DNA of 64,000 bases. Origin: CBDIHH01 sp965279095. GTDB lineage: Bacteria > Pseudomonadota > Alphaproteobacteria > Caulobacterales > Caulobacteraceae. Shown here piece by piece: positions 41,549-49,489 of this stretch. Position 1 is the first letter of the stretch; each line of letters begins with the position of its first letter. Position numbers and translations under genes: made by a program. The stretch is from contig CBDIHH010000003.1 of assembly GCA_965279095.1 (NCBI GenBank), positions 62,001-126,000 on the forward strand. Reading direction: 5' to 3'. Under the pieces are notes generated by a model, which saw nothing but the letters and a program-made list of their open reading frames with translations, did not search any database and was not told the origin of the DNA.

Positions 41549-42451
41549 TCACAGGGCGTTGAGGGCGGCGGTCTCTTCCTCGAGCAGGGTGAAGATCGCC
41601 ATCGCCGCGGGGGACATCGGCCGCCGGGCCGGCTCCGCCAGGACCAGGTCGAGAGTCAGGGTGGGACTTACGATGAGATTGGCGGTGAGGCCCGGCGGCA
41701 GGTCGCGCGCCATCATCACCTTGGGAAGGATCGTCACCCAGTCCGAGCGCGCGACATAGTCCAGGGCGCCCATCATGGAATCCAGCTCCATGATCCGCTC
41801 GATGGCGACATCGTTGGCCGAGAAGTAGGTCTTCAGGGTCTGGTTGCGGGTGTTCAGAACGCCGGGCAGCAGGACCTTCAGAGGCGGCAGGTCGCGAAGC
41901 CTCACCGTGGCCCCCGGCTTCAGGCCCCGCATAGCGGCCGACACCAGCACCTCGGGGGTGCGGAGGAACTGCCGGCTGCGCAACCCGGCCATGCCCGCGG
42001 CGGTGGGGACGATGGCGAAGTCCAGGTCGCCGGTGCGCACCTGCTGGGTCAGCAGGGCGCTGTAGCCCTCCAGCACCCGCACATTGACGTTGGGGTGCTC
42101 GGCGCCGAAGCGGTCGAGGGCGGGGGCCAGGGCGCAACGGGTCATGGTCGGCATCAGCCCGACGGTGACCTCGCCCTTCAGCCCCTTGCCGAAGCGGGCG
42201 ACCTCGGCGCTGGCCGCCTCATCCAGGCGCAGCATGTCGACGCAGCGAAGATAGTAGGCGTCCCCGGCCGGGGTTGGGGCGACCCGGCCCCGCTCGCGGA
42301 AGAACAGGTCGACGCCAAACCGCTGCTCCAGCTTGCGGATGTGCTGCGACACCCCCGACTGGGTGGCGTGCTCGCGATCGGCGGCGGCGGTGAAGGATCG
42401 CTCCTCATAGGCGGCGACGAACAGGCGCACGTCGCGCAGGGCCTGGCTCAT
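41549..42451 (-). CDS. LysR-type transcriptional regulator
   Basis: The 300-residue regulator has a LysR winged helix at the N-terminus (FVAAYEERSFTAAADREHATQSGVSQHIRKLEQRFGVDLFFRERGR in pieces, residues ~8-58) and a substrate-binding domain (GEVTVGLMPTMTRCALAPALDRFGAEHPNVNVRVLEGYS, LDFAIVPTAAG, ARSDWVTILPKVMM). It is divergent from the luciferase-like oxidoreductase gene at 42566 across 114 bp of comparatively AT-rich DNA, the usual geometry for LysR control. It likely activates the LLM/dehydrogenase/hydrolase run in response to a pathway intermediate. Confidence 0.88.
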   Translation of the reverse strand: MSQALRDVRLFVAAYEERSFTAAADREHATQSGVSQHIRKLEQRFGVDLFFRERGRVAPTPAGDAYYLRCVDMLRLDEAASAEVARFGKGLKGEVTVGLMPTMTRCALAPALDRFGAEHPNVNVRVLEGYSALLTQQVRTGDLDFAIVPTAAGMAGLRSRQFLRTPEVLVSAAMRGLKPGATVRLRDLPPLKVLLPGVLNTRNQTLKTYFSANDVAIERIMELDSMMGALDYVARSDWVTILPKVMMARDLPPGLTANLIVSPTLTLDLVLAEPARRPMSPAAMAIFTLLEEETAALNAL

Positions 42452-42565
42452 GAAAGGGCGTCCATCACGTCCGATAATGGACTGTAGCAAAACATATCAT
42501 TTAAGCGGCGACCAGCGCGCCCCTATCGTCGCCTCTCGATCATTGACGGCAGATTGGACACCCAG
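42452..42565. promoter_or_regulatory. Divergent LysR/LLM control region
   Basis: This 114-bp interval between the LysR and LLM starts is distinctly AT-rich in part (ATAATGGACTGTAGC, AACATATCATTTAAG). It must hold both promoters and the LysR sites. No unambiguous T-N11-A box or -10/-35 pair can be fixed by eye. Confidence 0.4.
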
Positions 42566-43669
42566 ATGAAACTCGGCTTCTTCACCATGCCGATCCACCC
42601 CCTGGGCAAGCCCTATGCGCAGAGCCTCAAGGAGGACCGCGAGCTGACCCTGGTGGCCGAGCGGCTGGGCTTCGTCGAGGGGTTCTTCGGCGAGCATGCC
42701 ACCGACGCGGCCGAGACCATCACCTCCAGCCTGATCTTCATCGCTTGGCTGCTGAACGAGACCTCGACCATCAAGCTGGGCACCGGCACCCTCAACCTGC
42801 CCAACCGTCACCCCGCTGTGGTGGCGGCCGAGACGGCCATGGTCGACCACATGTCGGAAGGCCGCCTGCTGATGGGCATCAGCCCCGGCGGTCTGCTGTC
42901 GGACGCCGAGGTGTTCGGCAATCTCGATAAGGACCGGCCGTCGATGTACCGCGAGGCCATCGACCAGATCCTGGCCATTTGGGCCGGCGAGGCGCCCTAC
43001 AACCTCAAGGGTCAGCACTGGACCATCTCCACCGAGCGCACCCTGATCCCCGAGCTGGGGCAGGGGATCATCGCCAAGCCCTATCAGCTGCCGCACCCGC
43101 CGATCGTCGTCACCGCGGTCTCGCCCCACTCGCAAAGCGTCGCCGAGGCGGCGGCGCGGGGCTGGAGCCCGATCTCGGGCAACTTCCTGCTGCCCATGTG
43201 GGTCAAGAGCCACTGGCCCAAGTTCGTCGAGGGCTGCATCAAGGGCGGCCATGCGGTGGACCCCGCCAACTGGCGGGTGGCGAAAAGCATCTTCGTCGCT
43301 GACGACTACGAGACCGCCAAGCGCTACGCCACCGAGGCCAATGGCCCGTACCACAGCTACTTCAAGTCGATCACCACCAAGATGATCAAGAACGGCCGCG
43401 CCGGCCTGTTCAAGAGCGACCCCAGCGCGCCGGATAGTTCGGTGACCGCCGAGGGCGCGGTGCGCGACTGCGTCATCTGGGGCACCCCTGACATGGTCGC
43501 CGAGCAGCTTCTGGCCTTCGAGGCGGAGGTCGGCGAGTTCGGCACGCTGCTCTATGCCGGCCACGACTGGGCCGACCGTGGCCTGGCGATCCGCTCGATG
43601 GAGCTGATGGCAGAGAAGGTCATGCCGGCGGTCAACAAGGCCGCGCGCCCGGCCCGCGCCACGGCCTGA
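42566..43669 (+). CDS. Luciferase-like flavin-dependent oxidoreductase
   Basis: The 367-residue LLM protein has MKLGFFTMPIHPLGKPYAQSL, VAERLGFVEGFFGEHATDAAETITSSLIFIAW, IKLGTGTLNLPNRHPAVVAAETAMVDHMSEGRLLMGISPGGLLSD in segments, and PPIVVTAVSPHSQSVAEAAARGWSPI. The HP..LA/MVDHMSEGR pattern matches limonene-type and related FMN monooxygenases of the LLM superfamily. It may oxygenate a cyclic ketone or terpene-like substrate. The ATG at 42566 is used instead of a TTG 12 bases before. It is the first gene of a run controlled by the divergent LysR; the next gene begins four bases after its stop. Confidence 0.87.
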   Translation: MKLGFFTMPIHPLGKPYAQSLKEDRELTLVAERLGFVEGFFGEHATDAAETITSSLIFIAWLLNETSTIKLGTGTLNLPNRHPAVVAAETAMVDHMSEGRLLMGISPGGLLSDAEVFGNLDKDRPSMYREAIDQILAIWAGEAPYNLKGQHWTISTERTLIPELGQGIIAKPYQLPHPPIVVTAVSPHSQSVAEAAARGWSPISGNFLLPMWVKSHWPKFVEGCIKGGHAVDPANWRVAKSIFVADDYETAKRYATEANGPYHSYFKSITTKMIKNGRAGLFKSDPSAPDSSVTAEGAVRDCVIWGTPDMVAEQLLAFEAEVGEFGTLLYAGHDWADRGLAIRSMELMAEKVMPAVNKAARPARATA

Positions 43670-43673
43670 CGCC

Positions 43674-44573
43674 ATGGCCTCCGAGCGCATCGTCGGGATC
43701 GTTGGTCTCGGCATCATGGGCGGCGCCATCGCGCGCAACCTGATGGCGGCCGGCTGGCAGGTGGTCGGCTTCGACCTCGACCAGAGTCAATGCGCCGCCC
43801 TGGCCGCCGATGGCGCCCGGATCACCGACCTGGCCGGCCTGATCGCGGCGGCGCCGGTGATCCTGGCCAGCCTGCCGTCCTCCGGCGCCCTGGCGGCCAC
43901 CGTCGAGGCCCTGGCCGCCTCGGGGGCGGATCGCCGCGTCCTGGTCGAACTCAGCACCCTGCCGCTGGCCGACAAGCTGGCGGCCCGCGACCGGCTGGCG
44001 CAGGCCGGCCATGAGATCCTCGATTGCCCCCTCAGCGGCACCGGCGCCCAGGCCCGGACCCGCGACCTGGCGGTCTACGCCAGCGGCGATACAGGCGTCA
44101 TCACCCAGGTCCGCCCTCTGCTGGAGGACTTTGCCCGCGTGGTCCACGATGTCGGCGCCTACGGCAACGGCACGAAGATGAAGTTCGTCGCCAACCTGCT
44201 GGTGGCCATCCACAACGTCGCCACCGCCGAGGCCCTGGTGCTGGCCAAGCAGGCGGGGCTCGATCTCGACCAGGTGGTCGCCCTGGTGCCCACCGGGGCC
44301 GGGGCCTCGCGCATCTTCGACCTGCGCGCGCCCCTGATGGCTCAGGATCGCTATCGTGAGGCGACGATGAAGATGTCGGTCTGGCAGAAGGACATGGCCA
44401 TCATCGGCCAGTTCGCCGAAGCGGTCGGCGCGCCGACCCCGCTGCTGGACGCCACGGCCATCCTCTACGACGCCGCCATGGCCCAGGGCCATGGCGAGCA
44501 TGACACCGCCTCGGTCTATGCCGTCCTCGAGGGCATGGCCGACCCCGATCTCAAATCTGACGAGAGCCGCTGA
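43674..44573 (+). CDS. NAD-dependent beta-hydroxyacid dehydrogenase
   Basis: The 299-residue protein has the 6-phosphogluconate/3-hydroxyisobutyrate dehydrogenase plan: nucleotide fold VGIVGLGIMGGAIARNLMAAGWQVVGFDLD, SLPSSGALAATVEALA, CPLSGTGAQARTRDLAVYASGD, and the catalytic region YGNGTKMKFVANLLVAIHNVATAEAL with the conserved Lys and Asn. It would oxidise a beta-hydroxy acid to a semialdehyde or ketoacid in the cytoplasm. It follows the LLM gene by 4 bp, and its stop overlaps the CocE start by one base, so the three genes are co-transcribed. Confidence 0.88.
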   Translation: MASERIVGIVGLGIMGGAIARNLMAAGWQVVGFDLDQSQCAALAADGARITDLAGLIAAAPVILASLPSSGALAATVEALAASGADRRVLVELSTLPLADKLAARDRLAQAGHEILDCPLSGTGAQARTRDLAVYASGDTGVITQVRPLLEDFARVVHDVGAYGNGTKMKFVANLLVAIHNVATAEALVLAKQAGLDLDQVVALVPTGAGASRIFDLRAPLMAQDRYREATMKMSVWQKDMAIIGQFAEAVGAPTPLLDATAILYDAAMAQGHGEHDTASVYAVLEGMADPDLKSDESR

Positions 44574-46333
44574 TGACCGTCCCTTACGCCGAGCAGTCCT
44601 CCAGGTCCGAAGTGCGCGACGGCATGCAGATCGACTGGAACGTGCCCATCCGCATGGACGACGGCCTGGAGCTGCGGGCCGACATCTTCCGGCCCCTGGG
44701 CGATGGCCGCTATCCCGTACTGCTGACCCACGGCCCCTATGCCAAGGGCCTGCCCTTCCAGACCGGCTATCCGTCCGCCTGGAACGCCATGGCGGCCAAG
44801 CATCCCGACGTCACCGCCAACTCGTCGAACAAATACCAGAACTGGGAAGTGGTCGATCCGGAGAAATGGGTGCCTGAGGGCTACGCCATCGTCCGCGTGG
44901 ACAGCCGCGGCTGCGGGACCTCGCCCGGCTATATCGACCACTTTTCGCCGCGCGAGACCCGCGACTTCTACGAGAGCATCGAATGGGCGGGCGTCCAGCC
45001 CTGGTCCAGCGGCAAGGTCGGGCTGAACGGCGTCTCCTACTACGGCATCAACCAGTGGCAGGTGGCGTCCCTGCAGCCGCCGCACCTGGCGGCCATGTGC
45101 ATCTGGGAAGGCGCCGCCGACTTCTACCGCGACATGAGCCACCACGGCGGCATCCTGTCGACCTTCTGGGCCAACTGGTCGGACATGCAGGTCAAGACGG
45201 TGCAGTACGGCATCGGCGAGCGCGGCGGCAAGAATCCCCTCACGGGCGAGCTGATCTGCGGGCCGGAGCTGCTGGACGACGAGGTCCTGGCTCAAAATCG
45301 CTGCGACTTCGGCGGCGACATCCTCGCCCACCCCCTGGACGACGACTACCACAAGGTCCGCTCGGCGGTCTGGGACAAGATCACCACCCCCTTCCTCACC
45401 GCCGCCAACTGGGGCGGCCAGGGGCTGCACCCGCGCGGCAATTTCGAGAGCTTCGTGCGGGCGGCGACCAAGGACAAGTGGTTGGAAGCCCACGGGCTGG
45501 AGCACTGGACCGAGTTCTACACCGACTACGGCCGGCAGCTGCAGCTGCGCTTCTTCAACCGCTTCCTCAAGGACGACGTGGCCGCCTGGCCCGACGCCGA
45601 GCCGAAGGTGCGGCTGCAGGTCCGCCATATCGACCATTTCGAGGAGCGCACCGAGGCGGCCTGGCCGATCCCCGACACCGACTGGACGAAATTCTACCTG
45701 AACCTCGACAGCCTCACCCTCGATACGACGGCCCCATCCAAGGCGGCTGCCCGGTCGTTCGACGCCCTGGGCGAGGGGCTGACCTTCCTCAGCGATCCCC
45801 TGGACAGGCAGACCGAGATCACCGGCCCCTCGGCCCTCAAGGCGATGGTGTCTTCGACCACCGCCGACGCCGATGTGTTTGTCGTGCTGCGGGTGTTCTC
45901 CGCCGACCTGCGCGAGATCGTTTTCGTGGGCGCCATCGACCCGCACACCCCGATCGCCCAGGGCTGGCTGCGCGCCTCTCATCGCAAGCTGGATGCGGCG
46001 CTCAGCGAGCCCTACCGGCCCTACCATACCCATGACGAGGTCCAGCCGCTCAACCCCGGCCGGCCCGAGGCCCTGGATGTCGAGCTGTGGCCCACCAGCA
46101 TCGTCGTGCCGGCGGGCTATCGCCTGGCGGTGACCGTGCGCGGCCGCGACTACGAGCACGCCTGCAGCGGCGGCAAGATGTCGAACTTCAAGAACGAGCT
46201 GAAGGGCTGCGGCCCCTTCCTGCACAACGATCCCACAGATCGGCCGGACGCGGTGTTCGGCGGCGTGACCACGCTGCACAGCGGCGGGGCGGACGCCCCG
46301 CACATCCTGCTGCCGGTGATCCCGAAGCGCTAA
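44573..46333 (+). CDS. CocE/NonD family hydrolase (Xaa-Pro dipeptidyl-peptidase-like)
   Basis: The 586-residue protein has the three-domain CocE layout: an N-terminal strand region (WNVPIRMDDGLELRADIFRP), alpha/beta hydrolase core with GYAIVRVDSRGCGTSPG and the nucleophile motif GLNGVSYYGINQWQVA, a later HGLEHWTEFY carrying a candidate catalytic His, and the C-terminal jelly-roll (LRASHRKLDAALSEPYRPYHTHDEVQPLNPGRPEALDVELWPTSIVVPAGYRLAVTVRG in pieces). Relatives hydrolyse cocaine, nonlactam esters and acyl-Pro peptides. No signal peptide. It is coupled to the dehydrogenase gene and followed by a palindromic repeat. Confidence 0.88.
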   Translation: MTVPYAEQSSRSEVRDGMQIDWNVPIRMDDGLELRADIFRPLGDGRYPVLLTHGPYAKGLPFQTGYPSAWNAMAAKHPDVTANSSNKYQNWEVVDPEKWVPEGYAIVRVDSRGCGTSPGYIDHFSPRETRDFYESIEWAGVQPWSSGKVGLNGVSYYGINQWQVASLQPPHLAAMCIWEGAADFYRDMSHHGGILSTFWANWSDMQVKTVQYGIGERGGKNPLTGELICGPELLDDEVLAQNRCDFGGDILAHPLDDDYHKVRSAVWDKITTPFLTAANWGGQGLHPRGNFESFVRAATKDKWLEAHGLEHWTEFYTDYGRQLQLRFFNRFLKDDVAAWPDAEPKVRLQVRHIDHFEERTEAAWPIPDTDWTKFYLNLDSLTLDTTAPSKAAARSFDALGEGLTFLSDPLDRQTEITGPSALKAMVSSTTADADVFVVLRVFSADLREIVFVGAIDPHTPIAQGWLRASHRKLDAALSEPYRPYHTHDEVQPLNPGRPEALDVELWPTSIVVPAGYRLAVTVRGRDYEHACSGGKMSNFKNELKGCGPFLHNDPTDRPDAVFGGVTTLHSGGADAPHILLPVIPKR

Positions 46334-46334
46334 A

Positions 46335-46432
46335 GATTCCGCATTCCCCGCGGAAGCGGGGACCCAGGCTTTGCCTCAGGCGTGGCCGGAGCCGCATAAA
46401 CCTGGGTCCCCGCTTCCGCGGAGAGTGCGGGC
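46335..46432. repeat. Palindromic repeat element (CCCCGCGGAAGCGGGG type)
   Basis: Two hairpins with arms CCCCGCGGAAGCGGGG and CCCCGCTTCCGCGG, with mirror ACCCAGG/CCTGGGT, enclose a 31-bp core in inverted orientation. It is homologous in plan and largely in sequence to the element at 33800-33888. It starts two bases after the CocE stop codon and may act as its terminator. Confidence 0.85.
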
Positions 46433-46498
46433 GTTGACTGACGGGGCATTGACCTCGGCGGCGGCTTTTGCGTCCTATCGGGGACGCAGGAGTGACGC

Positions 46499-47506
46499 AT
46501 GGCGTTGTCCGACAAGCCCGACCCGATGGCGCCGGTCCGCACCCAGCAACCTGCCGAGACGTCGCCCTTGCGGGCGGTGACCATCGCCACCGACGATTTC
46601 GACCGCACGCGCCGGTTCTACTGCGGCGTCCTCGGCATGGTCGCCGAGCGCGCGCCCCTCGACGGCGCGGACGCCGCGGCGCTGGCGGCGCACTGGGGCC
46701 TGGATGCGGCGCCGTCGCACGTCATGGTCCTGCGCCAGCCAGGGGCGAGCGGGGCCGCGATCGTCCGGGCGGTGCTGACGCCATCCTCCCACCCCCTGGC
46801 CCGGCCGGCCTATGACAGCCGCTTTGTCGGGCCCCTCGGCTTCGGCTTCCCGATCCGCGATCTTGGCGCCCGCGAGCAGGTCGCCAACGCCTTCGGCTTC
46901 GTCGCCAGCGCCGGCATCCGGCGGATGGACTTCCCGCGCGCTGACGGGTCGACCTACAATGTCGGCGAGATCCACTTCCTGGCGCCCGACGACATCATGG
47001 TGCTGGGCGTCGATCGCGGCGAGATGGCGCCCGTGGGTCCCCTCGATGAGGCCCTCAGCATCGGCGGGGTCGCCTATGCCAGCGTCCTGGTCTCCGACAT
47101 GGCGGTCTTCGCCGCCTTCCTCGAGGACGTGCTCGGGTTGGAGCGCCGCCGCCGGATGAGCTTCCAGAGCCCCGGCCCGGCCGGCGGCATGCGCGGCCTG
47201 GACGCCGGGGAGACGATCGCCTTCGAGCAGTGGTTCAGTCACGGCGCCGCCACCGGCTACCTCGTGGTCATGCAGCGGCTGGAGGGCGAGCGGACGCCCG
47301 CCGCGACGGGCTTTGCCGGGAGGGGCGTCGCCATGTGGACCTTCGAGACCGAGGCGCTGGACGCCGCCGTGGCGCGCTTCCACAGCGCGGGCGGCGCGGC
47401 GACCGTGCGCACCCTGGCGTCCCCCGGCTTCGGCCGGCGCCGCTCCGCCATCCTGACGACCCCCGACGGGCTTCCCGTCGAACTGATCGAGGCCCCACCG
47501 CCATGA
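46499..47506 (+). CDS. Two-module VOC superfamily protein
   Basis: The 335-residue protein has two VOC modules. The first (~25-140) begins RAVTIATDDFDRTRRFYCGVLGM. The second (~170-330) begins YASVLVSDMAVFAAFLEDVLGLERRRR and ends with ILTTPDGLPVELIEAPP. This size is typical of extradiol dioxygenases and bidomain glyoxalase-like enzymes; metal ligands cannot be placed reliably by eye. AGGAG precedes the ATG at 46499. The stop overlaps the DUF1330 start (ATGA). It may belong to the same pathway as the upstream LLM run, but a repeat separates them, so it could have its own promoter. Confidence 0.82.
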   Translation: MALSDKPDPMAPVRTQQPAETSPLRAVTIATDDFDRTRRFYCGVLGMVAERAPLDGADAAALAAHWGLDAAPSHVMVLRQPGASGAAIVRAVLTPSSHPLARPAYDSRFVGPLGFGFPIRDLGAREQVANAFGFVASAGIRRMDFPRADGSTYNVGEIHFLAPDDIMVLGVDRGEMAPVGPLDEALSIGGVAYASVLVSDMAVFAAFLEDVLGLERRRRMSFQSPGPAGGMRGLDAGETIAFEQWFSHGAATGYLVVMQRLEGERTPAATGFAGRGVAMWTFETEALDAAVARFHSAGGAATVRTLASPGFGRRRSAILTTPDGLPVELIEAPPP

Positions 47507-47919
47507 CCGACTCCACCCCGGCCGCCTCCGGCCCCGTCTACATGGTCGTGTCGGGGGAGACGATTGATCCTGCCCGGATGGGCGCATACGCCCGCGCCCT
47601 GGCCGCCAGCGGCCTCTATGAGGCGGCGGACGGCTATTACATCAACACGCCCCGCCCCATCGCGGTGTTCGAGGGCGACCCCTCTCCGGCCTTCGTCACC
47701 CTGATCGCGCGCTTTCCCTCGCTGGACAAGGCGCGCGCCTTCTGGACCTCGGAGACCTACCAGACGCAGGTCAAGCCCCTGCGCCAGAACCCCAGCGCCG
47801 GCGATTATACGGTGACGGTCTATGCCGAGGCCGAACTGCCCCCCCGCATGGTCGGGCGGGTCGGCTCGGCGGCTTATGTCGACGACGCGCGCGGGAAACC
47901 CCAACTACCGTCATCCTAG
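47503..47919 (+). CDS. DUF1330 family protein
   Basis: The 138-residue protein has the ferredoxin-like DUF1330 pattern: VYMVVSGETIDPARMGAYARALAASGLYEAADGYYINTPRPIAVFEGDP in pieces, FVTLIARFPSLDKARAFWTSETYQTQVKPLR. The ATG at 47503 overlaps the VOC stop. The last residues and the TAG are part of the palindromic repeat at 47908-48038: the coding frame reads from the gene into the arm CCG-TCA-TCC-TAG. So the repeat supplies its stop codon, perhaps after losing an original 3' end. Role unknown. Confidence 0.82.
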   Translation: MTDSTPAASGPVYMVVSGETIDPARMGAYARALAASGLYEAADGYYINTPRPIAVFEGDPSPAFVTLIARFPSLDKARAFWTSETYQTQVKPLRQNPSAGDYTVTVYAEAELPPRMVGRVGSAAYVDDARGKPQLPSS

Positions 47920-48038
47920 GCCTTGTGCCTAGGACCCAGACGCGCCGAGGCCCCCAGCACGAAGGGATCGGATCACCGTCGAGTCAGTTCGGAACGCACA
48001 GCGTTTCTGGGTCCTAGGCACAAGGCCTAGGATGACGG
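47908..48038. repeat. Palindromic repeat element with 33-bp perfect inverted arms (copy 2)
   Basis: Arms at 47908-47940 and 48006-48038 are exact inverted copies of each other and are identical to the arms of the element at 2420-2546. The 65-bp core is different. It overlaps the 3' end of the DUF1330 gene and lies between two convergent genes. Confidence 0.92.
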
Positions 48039-48066
48039 CAGTGGGGCGGCAGGCCTTCCGCCCCTC

Positions 48067-49458
48067 TTACCGGGGCGGAACCCAGGCGGTCAGGTCGAGC
48101 AGGGCGTTCGCGCCCGGGACCACCAGGGGGCCGCCGATGATCATCGTCGTGGAGGCCGGTTTCACGCCGGGGAAGTGGCGAGCCCATTCCTCGATGGAGT
48201 CGGCGAAATGGTCGCCGGTGTCGTGGAAGCAGGCGCGGCGCACCACGTTTTCCAGCTTGGTGCCGCCGGCTTCGCAGATGGCCGCCACGTTCTTCAACAT
48301 GTAGCGCATCTGGTTCTGGCCGGGCAGGCCGTAGAAGGGGAACTCCGGGTGGCGCAGCATGCCGTCCACGAGCCGGCCCTGGCTGTCGCAGGCCATCTGC
48401 TGGCTGAGGAACAGGAAGTCACCGGCGCGCACGGCCTGGGGCTCATGGCTAAACGGCTCGGGCGCGTCCGAGGTCTCCACGGGGGTTATGGTCAGCTTGG
48501 AGTCGTTGGCCAGCAGGGTGAAGGCGATCTCGATGCGGCTGCCCTTGGTGCCGAGGCCCATGTAGGGGATGACGCAGCGGGCCGGCGGGTTGTTGGGGAA
48601 CCAGCGCTTCCACACCCGGTCCATGCCGGCATAGTCGGACGGATGGCCGATGTAGACGTCGGCCTTGACCGCCCGCTCCAGCGACGAGCCGGCGGCCTCG
48701 GCGATGCGCGAAAGCTTCTGCAGGGTGTAGTCGGTCTGGGTCTCGATCTCCGAGCCGTACCAGACATAGGGGTTGATGCGGGCCTCGCGCGCCAGGGCGC
48801 TGTGTTCGCCCCGGTGCTGCGTGCCTTCATAGTCGCCGACCCAGTCGGTGGGCACTTCGCCGGCAAGGAACACCCAGTCGCCGCGCCGCACGGCCGGGGA
48901 ATAGCCGGCCAGGGGGCCGGGCACGCCGGCGGGGACGGGGAAGCCGATCGTCTCGTTGCCGTCGTCGATGGCGATGGCGTCGACTTCGATGCGCGCGTTG
49001 CGCACCGGCAGGGCGCGGATGCTGACCGCGGTGGAGGCCGGGCGCGGCTCCTGGATGTAGTCGTTGCGCACGTCCAGATAGGGGCTGATGCGCAGGCCGG
49101 GCCAGCAGTCGCCCTTCTCGAAGTCCTCGTAGGTCGGCTTGTCCCAGGGGAACCACTGCCAGATGCGCACCAGGTCCTTGGCCATGTCGACGCCGGCGGC
49201 GTCGAAGGTGCGCTTCAGGGTTTCCATGACGAAGCGCGACTGCAGCGCCTGGTCGTCGCCCAGATAGGGATTGGCCGACTTGGCCTCGGCGGCGATGCCG
49301 GTCTTGAAGTCGGACGCCAGCTGTCCGGAGACGAACACCCAGCCGCCGGCCTTCACCGCCGGGCTGTAGGGCATCAGCGGCGCGGGGATGTCCGGCCAGA
49401 TCGCTTGCGGCTCAAGGCCGGGCTTGGCCTTGGAGCCAGGCCGGGGAGTGTTGGTCAT
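48067..49458 (-). CDS. Triple RidA-domain fusion protein
   Basis: The 463-residue protein consists of three consecutive RidA/YjgF-like domains: ~28-165 (MPYSPAVKAGGWVFVSGQLASD ... RIEVDAIA), ~184-317 (LAGYSPAVRRGDWVFLAGEVPTD ... PPARCVIPYMGLGTKGSRIEIAF) and ~336-460 (EPQAVRAGDFLFLSQQMACD ... LLDLTAWVP). RidA proteins are normally single ~130-residue subunits forming trimers that hydrolyse reactive enamines/imines; the active Arg sits in a PAR motif at the subunit interface. Here only domain 2 keeps PAR (Arg294); domains 1 and 3 have PAS. It is 31 bp downstream of an SDR gene on the same strand. Probably a catabolic deaminase-like or binding protein. Confidence 0.85.
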   Translation of the reverse strand: MTNTPRPGSKAKPGLEPQAIWPDIPAPLMPYSPAVKAGGWVFVSGQLASDFKTGIAAEAKSANPYLGDDQALQSRFVMETLKRTFDAAGVDMAKDLVRIWQWFPWDKPTYEDFEKGDCWPGLRISPYLDVRNDYIQEPRPASTAVSIRALPVRNARIEVDAIAIDDGNETIGFPVPAGVPGPLAGYSPAVRRGDWVFLAGEVPTDWVGDYEGTQHRGEHSALAREARINPYVWYGSEIETQTDYTLQKLSRIAEAAGSSLERAVKADVYIGHPSDYAGMDRVWKRWFPNNPPARCVIPYMGLGTKGSRIEIAFTLLANDSKLTITPVETSDAPEPFSHEPQAVRAGDFLFLSQQMACDSQGRLVDGMLRHPEFPFYGLPGQNQMRYMLKNVAAICEAGGTKLENVVRRACFHDTGDHFADSIEEWARHFPGVKPASTTMIIGGPLVVPGANALLDLTAWVPPR

Positions 49459-49489
49459 GGATGATTACTCTGGCTGGAGACGGCGGCGC

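Noticed and set aside
44516..46303. A 595-codon minus-strand frame
   Set aside because: Antisense of the CocE hydrolase gene, which has a proper nucleophile motif and coupling to its neighbours.
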